The notes under the pieces were generated by a model, which saw only the letters and a program-made list of their open reading frames with translations, was not told the origin of the DNA and ran no database searches. A program made the translations under genes and the position numbers. Shown here one piece after another: positions 18,145 through 27,887 of a DNA stretch of 56,204 nucleotides (position 1 is the first letter of the stretch; each line of letters opens with the position of its first letter). The DNA lies in contig CACIIZ010000004.1 in the NCBI GenBank assembly GCA_902586855.1, positions 1 to 56,204 on the forward strand, given 5' to 3'. Origin of the DNA: an uncultured Alphaproteobacteria bacterium. Lineage in GTDB: Bacteria > Pseudomonadota > Alphaproteobacteria > Rhodobacterales > Rhodobacteraceae.

Positions 18145-18957
18145 ATGCGAGTACTGTTCCTAGGAGACATAGTTGGTAGAACAGGCCGAGAAGCGATTTT
18201 GACTAATATTGAAAATATTCGCAAGCGGCTGAGTATTGATTTTATAATTGTCAATGCCGAAAATGCTACTTCAGGAGCTGGACTTTCCTCTAACCATGCT
18301 CTGCAATTATTAAAAACTGGTGTCGATTGCATCACTTTGGGTGATCATGCTTTTGACCAACAAGAAATGATCAGTTTTTCTGAGAAAGAACCGAGAGTGG
18401 TAAGGCCTTTGAATTATGCCAAATCAGCACCTGGTTTTGGTTCAAGGTTATTTAAACTTCCCAACAATAAGAAAATTTTGGTTATGCAGGTCTTAGGCCA
18501 AGTCTTTATGAAAAGACCTTTCTCCGATCCATTTGAAGCCTTAGAGTTGGAACTAGAGAAATATATAATGAATGGAAACGTATCTGCAATATTCGTCGAT
18601 ATTCATGCGGAAGCTACTTCTGAGAAAAATGCACTAGCGCAACATTTTGACGGTAAAGTTTCTGCAGTTGTTGGGACACATACTCATGTGCCAACTTCAG
18701 ACACTAGAATTCTTCCTAAAGGAACAGCTTATCAAACTGACGCAGGCATGTGTGGAGATTATCAAAGTGTCATAGGTATGGATAAGGTTGAACCAATAAA
18801 CAGATTTCGGACTGGGATGTCGAAAGAGCGGTTCAAACCAGCTTCTGGAGAAGCTAGTTTGTCTGGCTTGATAGTAGATTTAAGATTGGATGGGTTAGCA
18901 CAAAAGGTTGTCCCATTCAGGTATAAGGGCTTGCTGGATCAGCACGGTATGAATTGA
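18145..18957 (+). CDS. YmdB-family metallophosphoesterase
   Basis: Calcineurin-like phosphoesterase of the TIGR00282/YmdB family, 270 residues, reported in other bacteria to hydrolyse 2',3'- and 3',5'-cyclic nucleotides. The N-terminus MRVLFLGDIVGRTGREAI holds the first metal ligand (D8). VNAENA, LGDHAFDQQEM (the form seen in Alphaproteobacteria in place of GNHTWD) and VGTHTHVPTSD provide the other metal ligands. It follows ygfA by 43 bases on the same strand. The cellular role (possibly RNA or cyclic nucleotide turnover) is inferred from family knowledge. Confidence 0.9.
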   Translation: MRVLFLGDIVGRTGREAILTNIENIRKRLSIDFIIVNAENATSGAGLSSNHALQLLKTGVDCITLGDHAFDQQEMISFSEKEPRVVRPLNYAKSAPGFGSRLFKLPNNKKILVMQVLGQVFMKRPFSDPFEALELELEKYIMNGNVSAIFVDIHAEATSEKNALAQHFDGKVSAVVGTHTHVPTSDTRILPKGTAYQTDAGMCGDYQSVIGMDKVEPINRFRTGMSKERFKPASGEASLSGLIVDLRLDGLAQKVVPFRYKGLLDQHGMN

Positions 18958-18966
18958 GATCTCTAT

Positions 18967-20733
18967 ATGGCATTCACCGATCATTATGACATAGCAATAT
19001 CTCTTATTTTACTTGTAGGGATGTTTTCACTTTTTGTGATTGAGCCTATACCAGTGGAGGTCACCGCACTGTCGACAGCTGTTTTGATGATTATCTTTGG
19101 TGTACTACCAAGTGAGGAATTCTTATCAATTCTATCTAATCCAGCTCCATGGACCATTATGGCGATGTTTGTTCTTTCAGGAGCATTAGTGCGAACAGGG
19201 GTTTTGAATAAAGTGGGGGAATTCATATCTAAAAACTCAAAAACTAGACCCACTTTGGTTTTGATTTTATTAGCGATCATAACAATCTTTGCTTCGGCAT
19301 TTATAAATAACACGCCTGTGGTAGTTGTATTGATTCCAATCGTGATAAAATTAGCTTCTGAAATGAATACTTCGGCTTCAAAGTACTTAATTCCATTATC
19401 TTATCTAGCAATTATGGGTGGCATGTTGACATTAATAGGAACTTCTACAAATCTTTTAATTGATGGTGTGGCCCAGGACTATAATTTACAGCCCTTTGGC
19501 ATGTTTGAAATTACTCCAGTCGCTTCCATTTTGGCCCTAGCTGGAATTGCTTATTTATTTTTCTTCTCTCCACTGCTTTTGCCGAAACGAGAATCTATGG
19601 CTGAAATACTTTGCGAACGCAATAGAATGAGTTTCTTAACGGAGGTGGTTATACCTAGAGGGTCGCAGTTAATTGAAGAAAAATCAAGCGAGTCAAATAT
19701 TTTTAATAGAGATGGGATGAGAATTATCGACATAATCAGAAATGATGAATCTTTAGGAAGAGCGTCTGAAACTTTGTTATTTAGGGCAGGAGATAAGGTT
19801 GTTTTAAGAACTCAAATGGATGAGTTGATGGGGTTGAAGGAGAGTAGTGATCTTCGAATGATTGATGCCCTTGGGTCAAAACAAACCATGATAATCGAAA
19901 CCCTGATCCCTCCTGGTTGTCGTTTAGTAGGACGAACTCTTGGACAATTAAGCTTAAGAAGGCGATTTGGAGTATACGTGCTAGCTATTCATCGAAGAAA
20001 CAAGAATATAGATAAACAACTAGAAAAAGTTACAGTACGTGTCGGTGATACATTATTGATTGAGGGAGCAAGCGAAGACATTCAGAAGTTAGCACTAGAG
20101 GTTGATCTCGCCTTTCTTTCTGAGCCAAATGTTAGAGCTTATCGAAGAAAACACGCTCCATTAGTAGTTGGTACTTTGTTAGCGCTAGTATTTTTTGCGT
20201 CTTTTGGAGTGGCTTCTTTATTCAGTTTGGCTCTAGCAGGAGTAGCATTTGTTCTTTTTACCAAATGTATCGACATAGACGAAGTATACGACTTTATCGA
20301 TGGAAAGATATTAGTCTTAGTTTTTTCGATGTTGGCAATAGGTAAATCTTTAGAGTTAACTGGGATGATCGCCAGCTTTACAGAACTTATTCAGCCGTAT
20401 CTCCATTTACTACCAATCCCTTTGATATTATGGCTTCTGTATCTATTGACATCAGTTTTAACAGAGATGGTGTCAAATAATGCGGTAGCTGTGGTTATAA
20501 CCCCGGTAGCAATTTCTTTGGCTTACAGCCTTGGATTGGACCCAAGAGCATTTGTTATGACCATTATGATAGCTGCTTCGGCTAGTTTTTCTACCCCAAT
20601 AGGTTATCAGACAAACACTATGGTATATGGACCTGGGGGATATAAATTTACAGATTTTGTAAGGGTTGGTTTGCCTCTGAATCTTCTTTTTGGTATATTA
20701 ACATCCGTACTTATTTTCTTTTTTTATATTTAA
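18967..20733 (+). CDS. SLC13/divalent anion:Na+ symporter-type protein with paired TrkA-C domains
   Basis: A 588-residue inner-membrane transporter. About ten or more hydrophobic segments lie in two blocks (residues 7-205 and 390-588), separated by a soluble region of some 180 residues. That region contains two TrkA-C (RCK_C) modules, the second visible as ETLIPPGCRLVGRTLGQLSLRR and VRVGDTLLIEGA. Motifs INNTPVVVVLIP and SNNAVAVVITPVAIS, one in each block, are the paired SNT-type sites of the SLC13 fold. Such proteins carry sulfate, phosphate or dicarboxylates with Na+. It begins ten bases after the YmdB gene. The substrate is not deducible. Confidence 0.88.
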   Translation: MAFTDHYDIAISLILLVGMFSLFVIEPIPVEVTALSTAVLMIIFGVLPSEEFLSILSNPAPWTIMAMFVLSGALVRTGVLNKVGEFISKNSKTRPTLVLILLAIITIFASAFINNTPVVVVLIPIVIKLASEMNTSASKYLIPLSYLAIMGGMLTLIGTSTNLLIDGVAQDYNLQPFGMFEITPVASILALAGIAYLFFFSPLLLPKRESMAEILCERNRMSFLTEVVIPRGSQLIEEKSSESNIFNRDGMRIIDIIRNDESLGRASETLLFRAGDKVVLRTQMDELMGLKESSDLRMIDALGSKQTMIIETLIPPGCRLVGRTLGQLSLRRRFGVYVLAIHRRNKNIDKQLEKVTVRVGDTLLIEGASEDIQKLALEVDLAFLSEPNVRAYRRKHAPLVVGTLLALVFFASFGVASLFSLALAGVAFVLFTKCIDIDEVYDFIDGKILVLVFSMLAIGKSLELTGMIASFTELIQPYLHLLPIPLILWLLYLLTSVLTEMVSNNAVAVVITPVAISLAYSLGLDPRAFVMTIMIAASASFSTPIGYQTNTMVYGPGGYKFTDFVRVGLPLNLLFGILTSVLIFFFYI

Positions 20734-20797
20734 GGAAGATGATTTGATCTTTTTTTATTTAAATATTCTTTTATGCTTTAGTAGATGGTAGAAACGT

Positions 20798-21514
20798 ATG
20801 GCAGGGCACTCAAAATGGGCCAATATTCAGCACCGTAAAGGCCGACAAGATGCTGTTCGATCAAAATTGTTCTCGAAAATTTCAAAAGAAATTACCGTAG
20901 CGGCAAAATTAGGTGATGCAGACGTTGACAAAAATCCTAGATTACGCCTTGCGGTAAAGGAAGCCAGAGCAAATTCTGTCCCTAAAGATGTTATAGAGAG
21001 AGCAATAAAAAAATCGCAAGGTATAGAAAATACAAATTATGAGGAAATTCGCTATGAAGGTTATGGACCTGGTGGTATTGCCATCATGGTTGAAGCTTTA
21101 ACGGATAATCGCAATAGGACTGCTTCAAATGTCAGATCTCTTTTTGTTAAGTATGGTGGTAATCTTGGTGAGACAGGATCGGTAGCTTTCATGTTTGATA
21201 GATTGGGATTCATTGCTTACCCGGTATCTACTGGCACGGAAGAAAAGATGATGGAAATAGCGATTGAGTGTGGGGCTACGGATATGGAAACAGAAGATGA
21301 CGCTTTTCTATTCTACTGTGAAAGTGGAGAACTATCATCTGTAGCTGAGTATCTTGAAGAAAAGTTGGGGGACAGTTTAATGACAAAATTGATATGGAGG
21401 CCACAGAATTTGGTTGAAATTAACGAGCAGCAAATGCAAACAATTACAAAATTAGTTGACGCTCTGGAAAGTGACGAGGATGTACAAAGTGTACACTCAA
21501 ATTCGACTTTTTAA
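20798..21514 (+). CDS. yebC: YebC/TACO1-family protein
   Basis: Conserved 238-residue protein of the YebC/PmpR family, linked to relief of ribosome stalling at proline stretches and to transcriptional regulation. The diagnostic start [19 protein letters not shown] is intact, as are [18 protein letters not shown] and [28 protein letters not shown]. In many bacteria it lies next to ruvC; here it is followed by 262 bases without a gene and then pccB. Confidence 0.96.
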   Translation: MAGHSKWANIQHRKGRQDAVRSKLFSKISKEITVAAKLGDADVDKNPRLRLAVKEARANSVPKDVIERAIKKSQGIENTNYEEIRYEGYGPGGIAIMVEALTDNRNRTASNVRSLFVKYGGNLGETGSVAFMFDRLGFIAYPVSTGTEEKMMEIAIECGATDMETEDDAFLFYCESGELSSVAEYLEEKLGDSLMTKLIWRPQNLVEINEQQMQTITKLVDALESDEDVQSVHSNSTF

Positions 21515-21534
21515 TATTCAGTCACGATTTATTT

Positions 21535-21554
21535 GAAGTCCAATGTTAGACTTC
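21535..21554 (+). terminator. Weak hairpin after yebC, possible terminator
   Basis: GAAGTC and GACTTC form a perfect 6-bp stem around an eight-base loop, 21 bases after the yebC stop. The downstream sequence has only a short T-rich stretch some distance away, so terminator activity is doubtful. The rest of 21515-21776 holds a second small hairpin (CCGTAG/CTACGG, 21668-21685) and no gene. Confidence 0.3.
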
Positions 21555-21776
21555 TGGTAGATAAATTAGATCAATTTTCCATTGCTCTTTGTGCTTAAAA
21601 AGATCATTTATAACTGGGTGTGAAAAACTGATGGAAGAAAGTCAAATCTTTCTATCTCATTTAAACCCCGTAGCTACTACTACGGATAAATGCTATAGCA
21701 AATCATGAATGGAACGATCTTCCTCGTTGTATTTTTCTTTTAACTAGGTAATCTAGCATGTTGAAGGTGAACTAGT

Positions 21777-23309
21777 ATGAATAAGATCTTAGCTGAATTA
21801 GAAAAAAGAAGGTTAGAAGCCAGACAGGGTGGAGGAAAGGCTCGGATTGAGGCCCAACATAAAAAAGGTAAACTTACAGCGAGAGAACGAATAGAAGTTT
21901 TAGTTGATCCAGGATCCTTCGAAGAGTTTGACATGTTTGTTAAACACCGTTGCGTTGATTTTGGGATTGATAAGGATGTCTATCCAGGTGATGGAGTTAT
22001 CACTGGCTGGGCGACAATAAATGGTCAAATCATCTATTTGTTCAGCCAAGACTTTACGGTTTTTGGAGGTTCTTTATCTGAAACTAACGCTCAAAAAATT
22101 TGTAAGGTCATGGACATGGCGCTGCAAAATGGTGCTCCTATTATTGGGTTGAATGATAGTGGTGGTGCAAGGATCCAAGAGGGAGTGGCTTCTTTGGGTG
22201 GCTACGCTGAGGTTTTCAAGCGTAATATACTGGCGTCTGGAGTAATCCCACAAATCAGTGTCATAATGGGACCGTGTGCTGGTGGTGCAGTTTATTCACC
22301 AGCGATGACTGACTTCATTTTTATGGTTAGGGGCAGCTCTTATATGTTCGTAACAGGACCCGATGTAGTTAAAACGGTGACTAACGAGAGCGTGACTTCA
22401 GAGGATCTAGGGGGGGCTGGACCTCATACTTCAAGATCCTCAGTGGCTGATTTGGCTTTTGATAACGATGTTTTGGCACTTAGGGAGGTTAGAAGGCTCC
22501 TTGAATACCTTCCATCAAGTAATAGGGCAGGAAATATTTCAAAAAAAGTTTACGACGATCCGGAAAGGATTGAGCCAAGTTTAGACAATCTAATTCCAAC
22601 GGATGCAGGCCTAGCTTATGATATAAAAGAATTAATAATCAAGCTAGCTGATGAAAATGATTTTCTTGAAATTCAGTCAGATTTTGCACGGAATATTGTC
22701 ATAGGTTTTTTTAGACTCGGAGGAAGTAGTATTGGTGTGGTAGCAAACCAACCAAAGGTTTTGGCAGGGTGTCTTGATGTTGATAGTTCCAGAAAGGCTG
22801 CGCGTTTTGTAAGATTCTGTGATGCTTTTAGTATTCCTATATTAACTTTAGTTGACGTCCCTGGTTTTTTGCCTGGTACTCAACAAGAACATGGAGGCAT
22901 TATAAAGCATGGAGCAAAATTGCTTTTTGCTTATGGAGAAGCTACGGTACCAAAGGTAACTGTGATTACTCGTAAGGCCTACGGTGGGGCATATGATGTA
23001 ATGTCTTCTAAACACTTAAGAGGGGATATAAATTATGCTTGGCCCACTGCAGAAATTGCGGTGATGGGGGCTAAAGGTGCAGTTGAAATTATCTACAAAT
23101 CTGATTTGAGCGATAAAGATAAAATAGAAAAGCATACAAAACAATATGAAGAAAGGTTTTCTAATCCCTTCGTTGCTGCTGAGAAGGGTTACATTGATGA
23201 GGTAATCATGCCAAGGAGTACTAGAAAAAGGTTAGTTAGAGCTTTTAAGAGCTTAGTAGGAAAGAGACAAATGAATCCTTGGAAAAAACACGATAACATT
23301 CCTCTTTAA
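21777..23309 (+). CDS. pccB: Propionyl-CoA carboxylase beta subunit
   Basis: Carboxyltransferase subunit that moves CO2 from biotin to propionyl-CoA, giving methylmalonyl-CoA. The protein is 510 residues, normal for PccB. The acyl-CoA and carboxybiotin sites are visible as glycine-rich oxyanion-hole motifs: [20 protein letters not shown] in the N-terminal half and [25 protein letters not shown] with [11 protein letters not shown] in the C-terminal half. GAAGGTGA precedes the ATG at good spacing. It leads a four-gene run (pccB, unknown, pccA, mutase) on the plus strand. Confidence 0.96.
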   Translation: MNKILAELEKRRLEARQGGGKARIEAQHKKGKLTARERIEVLVDPGSFEEFDMFVKHRCVDFGIDKDVYPGDGVITGWATINGQIIYLFSQDFTVFGGSLSETNAQKICKVMDMALQNGAPIIGLNDSGGARIQEGVASLGGYAEVFKRNILASGVIPQISVIMGPCAGGAVYSPAMTDFIFMVRGSSYMFVTGPDVVKTVTNESVTSEDLGGAGPHTSRSSVADLAFDNDVLALREVRRLLEYLPSSNRAGNISKKVYDDPERIEPSLDNLIPTDAGLAYDIKELIIKLADENDFLEIQSDFARNIVIGFFRLGGSSIGVVANQPKVLAGCLDVDSSRKAARFVRFCDAFSIPILTLVDVPGFLPGTQQEHGGIIKHGAKLLFAYGEATVPKVTVITRKAYGGAYDVMSSKHLRGDINYAWPTAEIAVMGAKGAVEIIYKSDLSDKDKIEKHTKQYEERFSNPFVAAEKGYIDEVIMPRSTRKRLVRAFKSLVGKRQMNPWKKHDNIPL

Positions 23310-23318
23310 AGGTTTTGC

Positions 23319-23660
23319 ATGATTAAACATAAAGGATTCCCCTCTAGGATGCCAGGAACAGACTTTCAATTTACAGTGAGGCATAAGAAGAAAAAGCCAC
23401 CTGCAATAATTCTTCGTAAGAGAAGGATTGATTCTCCTGGGATATATTACCGTGTGGACTCGATGTTTCTCAAATGTTTAATTGATTATTTTGGTGAATC
23501 ATTGTTTGTAAGAGGAAATCTCGACTCTGGTCGATTAGGATGGCTTTTCGGAAGAGAAATTGTTCCAGTAGATGATCAATTTGACCCAATCGATTATCAT
23601 GCAAAGTTAAAGATCAATTTTGATTCAGTTAAAATAAATTATCCAGAACTGCTACGTTGA
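23319..23660 (+). CDS. Hypothetical protein inside the propionyl-CoA carboxylase operon
   Basis: A 113-residue basic protein that I do not recognise. It begins nine bases after pccB with AAAGG six bases before the ATG. The N-terminal third is highly basic (RHKKKKPPAIILRKRR). The rest has a beta-rich, aromatic look (GIYYRVDSMFLKCLIDYF, GRLGWLFGREIVPVDD). No signal peptide or membrane segment. Unrelated small ORFs are common between pccB and pccA in Alphaproteobacteria; a function in biotin carboxylase assembly or regulation would be guesswork. Confidence 0.75.
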   Translation: MIKHKGFPSRMPGTDFQFTVRHKKKKPPAIILRKRRIDSPGIYYRVDSMFLKCLIDYFGESLFVRGNLDSGRLGWLFGREIVPVDDQFDPIDYHAKLKINFDSVKINYPELLR

Positions 23661-23696
23661 AGCAATTGTCATGTGGTAATTATAAAAGAGATAATG

Positions 23697-25697
23697 ATGA
23701 AAAAAATATTAATCGCTAATCGAGGAGAAATTGCCTGCAGAGTAATAAAAACAGCAGCTAAGATGGGTATCGAAAGCTCAGTGGTTTTTTCAAAAGATGA
23801 CGCCAGTTCTTTGGCGGTGAAGATGGCGGACAAGGCATTTTTACTTAGGGACTCTAACAATAAGAACCAAGAATACCTTGATATTGATCAAATAATTGGG
23901 ATAGCAAAAAGAAATAATATAGAGGCCATTCATCCAGGCTATGGATTCCTTTCTGAAAATGCCACATTTGCCAAAGCTATTGAGGAAAATAACATCAAAT
24001 TTATTGGTCCTCCACATAAAGCAATTGAGATTATGGGAGACAAGATTGTTTCGAAACTTCAGGCAAAAAAATGTGGGGTCTCCACTATACCAGGAGTTGA
24101 TAGTGAGATTGTAAGCTTGGCCGAGGCGCAAAGAATAGCAGAGGAGATAGGTTTTCCCATAATGGTGAAGGCTTCTGCCGGTGGTGGTGGCAAAGGTATG
24201 AGGGTCGTTCATAATAAAGAAGATCTAGCAGAAAATTTTCTATCAGCAAAAAATGAGGCTAAATCAAGTTTTGGAGATGAGAGAATCTTCATTGAGAAAT
24301 TTGTAGAAAAACCACACCATATCGAAATACAGATCCTTGGGGATAAATTTGGTAATTTCATACATCTAGGCGAAAGGGACTGCTCAATTCAGCGTAGAAA
24401 TCAAAAGATAATAGAAGAGTCCCCAAGTCCATTTATTGATAGTGTAGTCAGAGATGCAATGGCAGGCCAAGCAATAAAATTAGCCAAATCTGTGAACTAT
24501 TTTTCAGTAGGAACAGTAGAATTTATAGTGGATGCGCAAAAGAATTTTTATTTCCTAGAGATGAACACTCGTTTACAGGTTGAGCATCCAGTGACCGAGT
24601 TAACTACTGGAGTTGATTTGGTAGAGCAAATGATCAGAGTTGCCGCTGGAGAAACATTAAGTCTTAATCAAGAAACAATTTCATTTAGTGGATGCGCAAT
24701 GGAAGCAAGGGTATATGCGGAAGATCCATCAAGGGAATTCCTGCCATCAGTTGGAAGGCTAAACCAATATTTTCCGCCTGAGGAAATTAAGTCTGATACA
24801 GGATGCATTAGGAATGATACTGGTGTTTATGAGGGTAGTGTTATTTCATTTAAATACGATCCAATGATATCAAAATTATGTGTTTGGACGCCCTCTAGAG
24901 GAAAATCTCTGGAGTTAATGATGAATTCTCTCGCTGAATTCCGCATTGATGGGATTAAGAATAATCTGAGCTTTTTGATGGATGTAATAAGTAAAGAAAA
25001 ATTTCAAAAAGGCCAATTTACAACAAATTTTTTATCGGCGGAGTATCCCGAAGGATTTAGAATTCGGAATTTGAGTTCCAGAGATTTAGAATACCTTGGG
25101 GCTGCCCTCTTATCTTTGAATAAGCAGTTTGACTTGGATAAAAAATCTGAATCTGAAATTTTTCCTACCATGAGATATCCTAATTTAGAGAAGTATAATA
25201 TTTACTGGCGTGATAGGATGATTCCCTTGTCATGGAGTTTTTCGGATGGATATCATAGAGTGAAAAATCAGAGTGAAAAGGAATACAGAGTAAATATCAA
25301 AAATTTATGTTTTAATCAGGTCACTAAAATAAAAGTTAACTCTAGAAGTTTGAATTTGTGGCTTAGAAAGAAAACTGATGGATTTTTGGTAAACTGGCAG
25401 GGTCATGAGGGTGAATTAAAAGTTTACCCTTCAGGATTATCAAGATTGCTGGAATTGATGCCCCAAAAGGAGATGCAAGTAAGCAATCAAACGTTAAGTG
25501 CCCCAATGCCAGGTTTGTTAGTGTCTCTGGACGTTTCAGTGGGTGATGAAGTTGAATTAGGGCAAAGATTATGCGCCTTGGAAGCCATGAAAATGGAGAA
25601 TGTTCTATATGCTGAAAGATCTGGAAAAATCAGTGAATTGAATTGCAAAGAAGGTGACGTCCTTTCTGATGGAGACAAGATATTGGAGTACGAGTGA
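23697..25697 (+). CDS. pccA: Propionyl-CoA carboxylase alpha subunit (biotin carboxylase and carrier)
   Basis: Biotinylated subunit that carboxylates biotin with ATP and bicarbonate. I start it at 23697 ([16 protein letters not shown]), where homologues begin and AAGAG lies six bases upstream; a GTG at 23673 would add eight residues. The 666-residue product has an N-terminal carboxylase domain, an ATP-grasp domain ([46 protein letters not shown]), a PCC-specific linker domain, and a C-terminal biotinyl domain with the biotin lysine K632 in LEAMKMENV. The stop overlaps the mutase start (GTGA). Confidence 0.95.
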   Translation: MKKILIANRGEIACRVIKTAAKMGIESSVVFSKDDASSLAVKMADKAFLLRDSNNKNQEYLDIDQIIGIAKRNNIEAIHPGYGFLSENATFAKAIEENNIKFIGPPHKAIEIMGDKIVSKLQAKKCGVSTIPGVDSEIVSLAEAQRIAEEIGFPIMVKASAGGGGKGMRVVHNKEDLAENFLSAKNEAKSSFGDERIFIEKFVEKPHHIEIQILGDKFGNFIHLGERDCSIQRRNQKIIEESPSPFIDSVVRDAMAGQAIKLAKSVNYFSVGTVEFIVDAQKNFYFLEMNTRLQVEHPVTELTTGVDLVEQMIRVAAGETLSLNQETISFSGCAMEARVYAEDPSREFLPSVGRLNQYFPPEEIKSDTGCIRNDTGVYEGSVISFKYDPMISKLCVWTPSRGKSLELMMNSLAEFRIDGIKNNLSFLMDVISKEKFQKGQFTTNFLSAEYPEGFRIRNLSSRDLEYLGAALLSLNKQFDLDKKSESEIFPTMRYPNLEKYNIYWRDRMIPLSWSFSDGYHRVKNQSEKEYRVNIKNLCFNQVTKIKVNSRSLNLWLRKKTDGFLVNWQGHEGELKVYPSGLSRLLELMPQKEMQVSNQTLSAPMPGLLVSLDVSVGDEVELGQRLCALEAMKMENVLYAERSGKISELNCKEGDVLSDGDKILEYE

Positions 25698-27823
25698 GCA
25701 AAGATTATTTAAACAAATGGAAATCACTGGCCTCAAAGGAGTTAAAGGGAAAACCTTTAGAATCTCTTAATTGGGTCAGCCCTGAAGATATTACAATCAA
25801 ACCACTTTATACAAAAAGGGATCTGGAGAATGTTTCACACCTAGATGAGTTGCCTGGACTAGCTTACTATAGTCGTGGCCCAAGAGCCACGATGTATGCT
25901 GGTAGGCCATGGACAATTCGCCAGTATGCTGGATTTTCAACCGCCGAAGAAAGTAATGCATTTTACAAGAGAAACTTGGAGTCTGGACAAAAGGGTATTT
26001 CAGTGGCTTTCGATTTACCTACCCATCGGGGGTATGACAGCGATCATCCAAGGGTCCTTGGTGATGTTGGGAAAGCTGGTGTTGCGATTGATAGTGTTGA
26101 AGATATGAAAATTTTGTTCGACGGAATACCTTTAGATAAGATGTCAGTTTCGATGACAATGAATGGTGCAGTAATTCCTATTATGGCAAATTTTGTTATA
26201 GCGGCAGAAGAGCAGGGAGTCCGAAAATCTAAATTAACCGGTACAATACAAAATGACATTCTTAAGGAGTTTATGGTAAGGAATACCTACATTTATCCTC
26301 CGGAACCCTCAATGCGAATTGTCTCAGATATAATTGAATATACTAGTAGGGAAATGCCTAGATTTAATTCAATTTCGATTTCCGGTTATCATATGCATGA
26401 GGCCGGAGCAACTCTAGTCCAAGAATTAGCCTTCACTTTAGCTGATGGAAAGGAATACGTTAAAGCCGCTCTGTCAAAAGGATTAGATATTGATGCTTTT
26501 GCAGGAAGACTTTCTTTCTTTTTTGCGATCGGAATGAATTTTTTTATGGAAATTGCTAAATTAAGGGCGGCTCGGTTGCTTTGGGCTAGGATAATGGCTG
26601 AATTCAACCCAACAAAAGAGAGCTCATCTCTTTTGAGAGTTCACTGTCAAACTTCGGGAGTAAGCTTGCAAGAGGAGGATCCTTATAACAATATCGTAAG
26701 AACATCCTATGAGGCCTTAGCTGGAGCATTAGGAGGAACTCAAAGCTTGCATACTAATGCCTTTGATGAAGCAATGGGATTACCCACTGAATTTTCTTCA
26801 AGAATTGCTCGTAACACTCAGTTGATCATGCAAGAAGAGTTAGGAATTACAAAAGTCATTGACCCTCTTGCAGGTAGTTATTATGTTGAAACATTAACAA
26901 AACAATTGGTTGAAAAAGCTTGGGGAATTATACAAGAAATTGAAGACTTGGGTGGGATGACAGAAGCAGTTACTTCTGGATTGCCTAAATCCCGTATAGA
27001 AGAGTCTGCGGCAAGAAAACAAGCAGCAATAGATCAGGGTAAAGAAGTAATCGTTGGCGTCAATAAATATAAACCATATCAAAAAGAAGATGTGGAGATA
27101 TTAGATGTAGATAACTTGACAGTTCGTAGCAACCAGATTGATAGATTAAAACATATTAAAGCCACTAGAGACCATGATTTATGTATTGAAAAATTGAGTA
27201 ATTTAGAAAATACTTGTAGAACTGGTGATGGAAACATACTGGAACAAGCGATTGAGGCAGCTAAAGCGCGAGCTACTGTAGGAGAAATTTCCTCCACTAT
27301 GGAAAAGGTTTTTGGCAGATACAGGGCTGATACGAAAACCCTTTCAGGGGTTTACCAATCCGTTTATAAAGATGATGAGGCCTTTCTCAAAATTCAAGAG
27401 AAAGTGAGATTATTTGCTGATACGGAAGGCCGAAGGCCACGGATTTTAGTTATCAAACTGGGTCAAGATGGGCATGATCGAGGGGCTAAGGTTATAGCAA
27501 CGGCTTTTGCAGATATGGGGTTTGATGTTGATGTTGGGCCTTTATTCCAAACGCCGGAGGAAGCTGCACAAGATGCGATGGATAATGACGTGCACATTGT
27601 TGGGGTATCTTCGCAGGCTGCAGGTCACAAGACATTAGTCCCAGTTCTGGTTGAAAAACTTAAGAGCCTGGGAGGAGAAGAGACTATAGTGGTGTGTGGT
27701 GGTGTGATCCCTAAGGGTGACTATCCATTTTTGAAAAATTTAGGAGTGAAAGCAGTATTTGGACCAGGTACCAATATTTTGGATGCGGCCGATAATTTAC
27801 TTAATATTTTAATGCAAAAATGA
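25694..27823 (+). CDS. scpA: Methylmalonyl-CoA mutase
   Basis: Adenosylcobalamin enzyme that rearranges (R)-methylmalonyl-CoA to succinyl-CoA. The single-chain form has 709 residues. The N-terminal TIM barrel shows [18 protein letters not shown] and [15 protein letters not shown]. The C-terminal B12 domain has the DxHxxG motif, DGHDRGAK with the cobalt-ligand H594, and the nucleotide-tail site ([11 protein letters not shown]). The start is GTG, overlapping the pccA stop by four bases. Neither methylmalonyl-CoA epimerase nor the MeaB chaperone is in this window, so those must be elsewhere if the pathway runs. Confidence 0.96.
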   Translation: MSKDYLNKWKSLASKELKGKPLESLNWVSPEDITIKPLYTKRDLENVSHLDELPGLAYYSRGPRATMYAGRPWTIRQYAGFSTAEESNAFYKRNLESGQKGISVAFDLPTHRGYDSDHPRVLGDVGKAGVAIDSVEDMKILFDGIPLDKMSVSMTMNGAVIPIMANFVIAAEEQGVRKSKLTGTIQNDILKEFMVRNTYIYPPEPSMRIVSDIIEYTSREMPRFNSISISGYHMHEAGATLVQELAFTLADGKEYVKAALSKGLDIDAFAGRLSFFFAIGMNFFMEIAKLRAARLLWARIMAEFNPTKESSSLLRVHCQTSGVSLQEEDPYNNIVRTSYEALAGALGGTQSLHTNAFDEAMGLPTEFSSRIARNTQLIMQEELGITKVIDPLAGSYYVETLTKQLVEKAWGIIQEIEDLGGMTEAVTSGLPKSRIEESAARKQAAIDQGKEVIVGVNKYKPYQKEDVEILDVDNLTVRSNQIDRLKHIKATRDHDLCIEKLSNLENTCRTGDGNILEQAIEAAKARATVGEISSTMEKVFGRYRADTKTLSGVYQSVYKDDEAFLKIQEKVRLFADTEGRRPRILVIKLGQDGHDRGAKVIATAFADMGFDVDVGPLFQTPEEAAQDAMDNDVHIVGVSSQAAGHKTLVPVLVEKLKSLGGEETIVVCGGVIPKGDYPFLKNLGVKAVFGPGTNILDAADNLLNILMQK

Positions 27824-27836
27824 CGTGAGATTTTAG

Positions 27837-27842
27837 TATAAT
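27837..27842 (+). promoter_or_regulatory. Candidate -10 box upstream of maeB
   Basis: A perfect TATAAT lies in the short gap between the mutase and maeB, 45 bases before the maeB ATG. No good -35 hexamer stands 16-18 bases further upstream, so this is a weak or activator-dependent candidate. It suggests maeB may have its own transcript rather than being simply part of the pcc-mutase operon. Confidence 0.35.
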
Positions 27843-27887
27843 ATACCCTTATTTTCATATGGAGATTTTTCAATAAAGGTTTGATAC

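Noticed and set aside
21668-21685. CCGTAG/CTACGG hairpin before pccB as a terminator
   Set aside because: Six-base stem with no T-tract; too weak.
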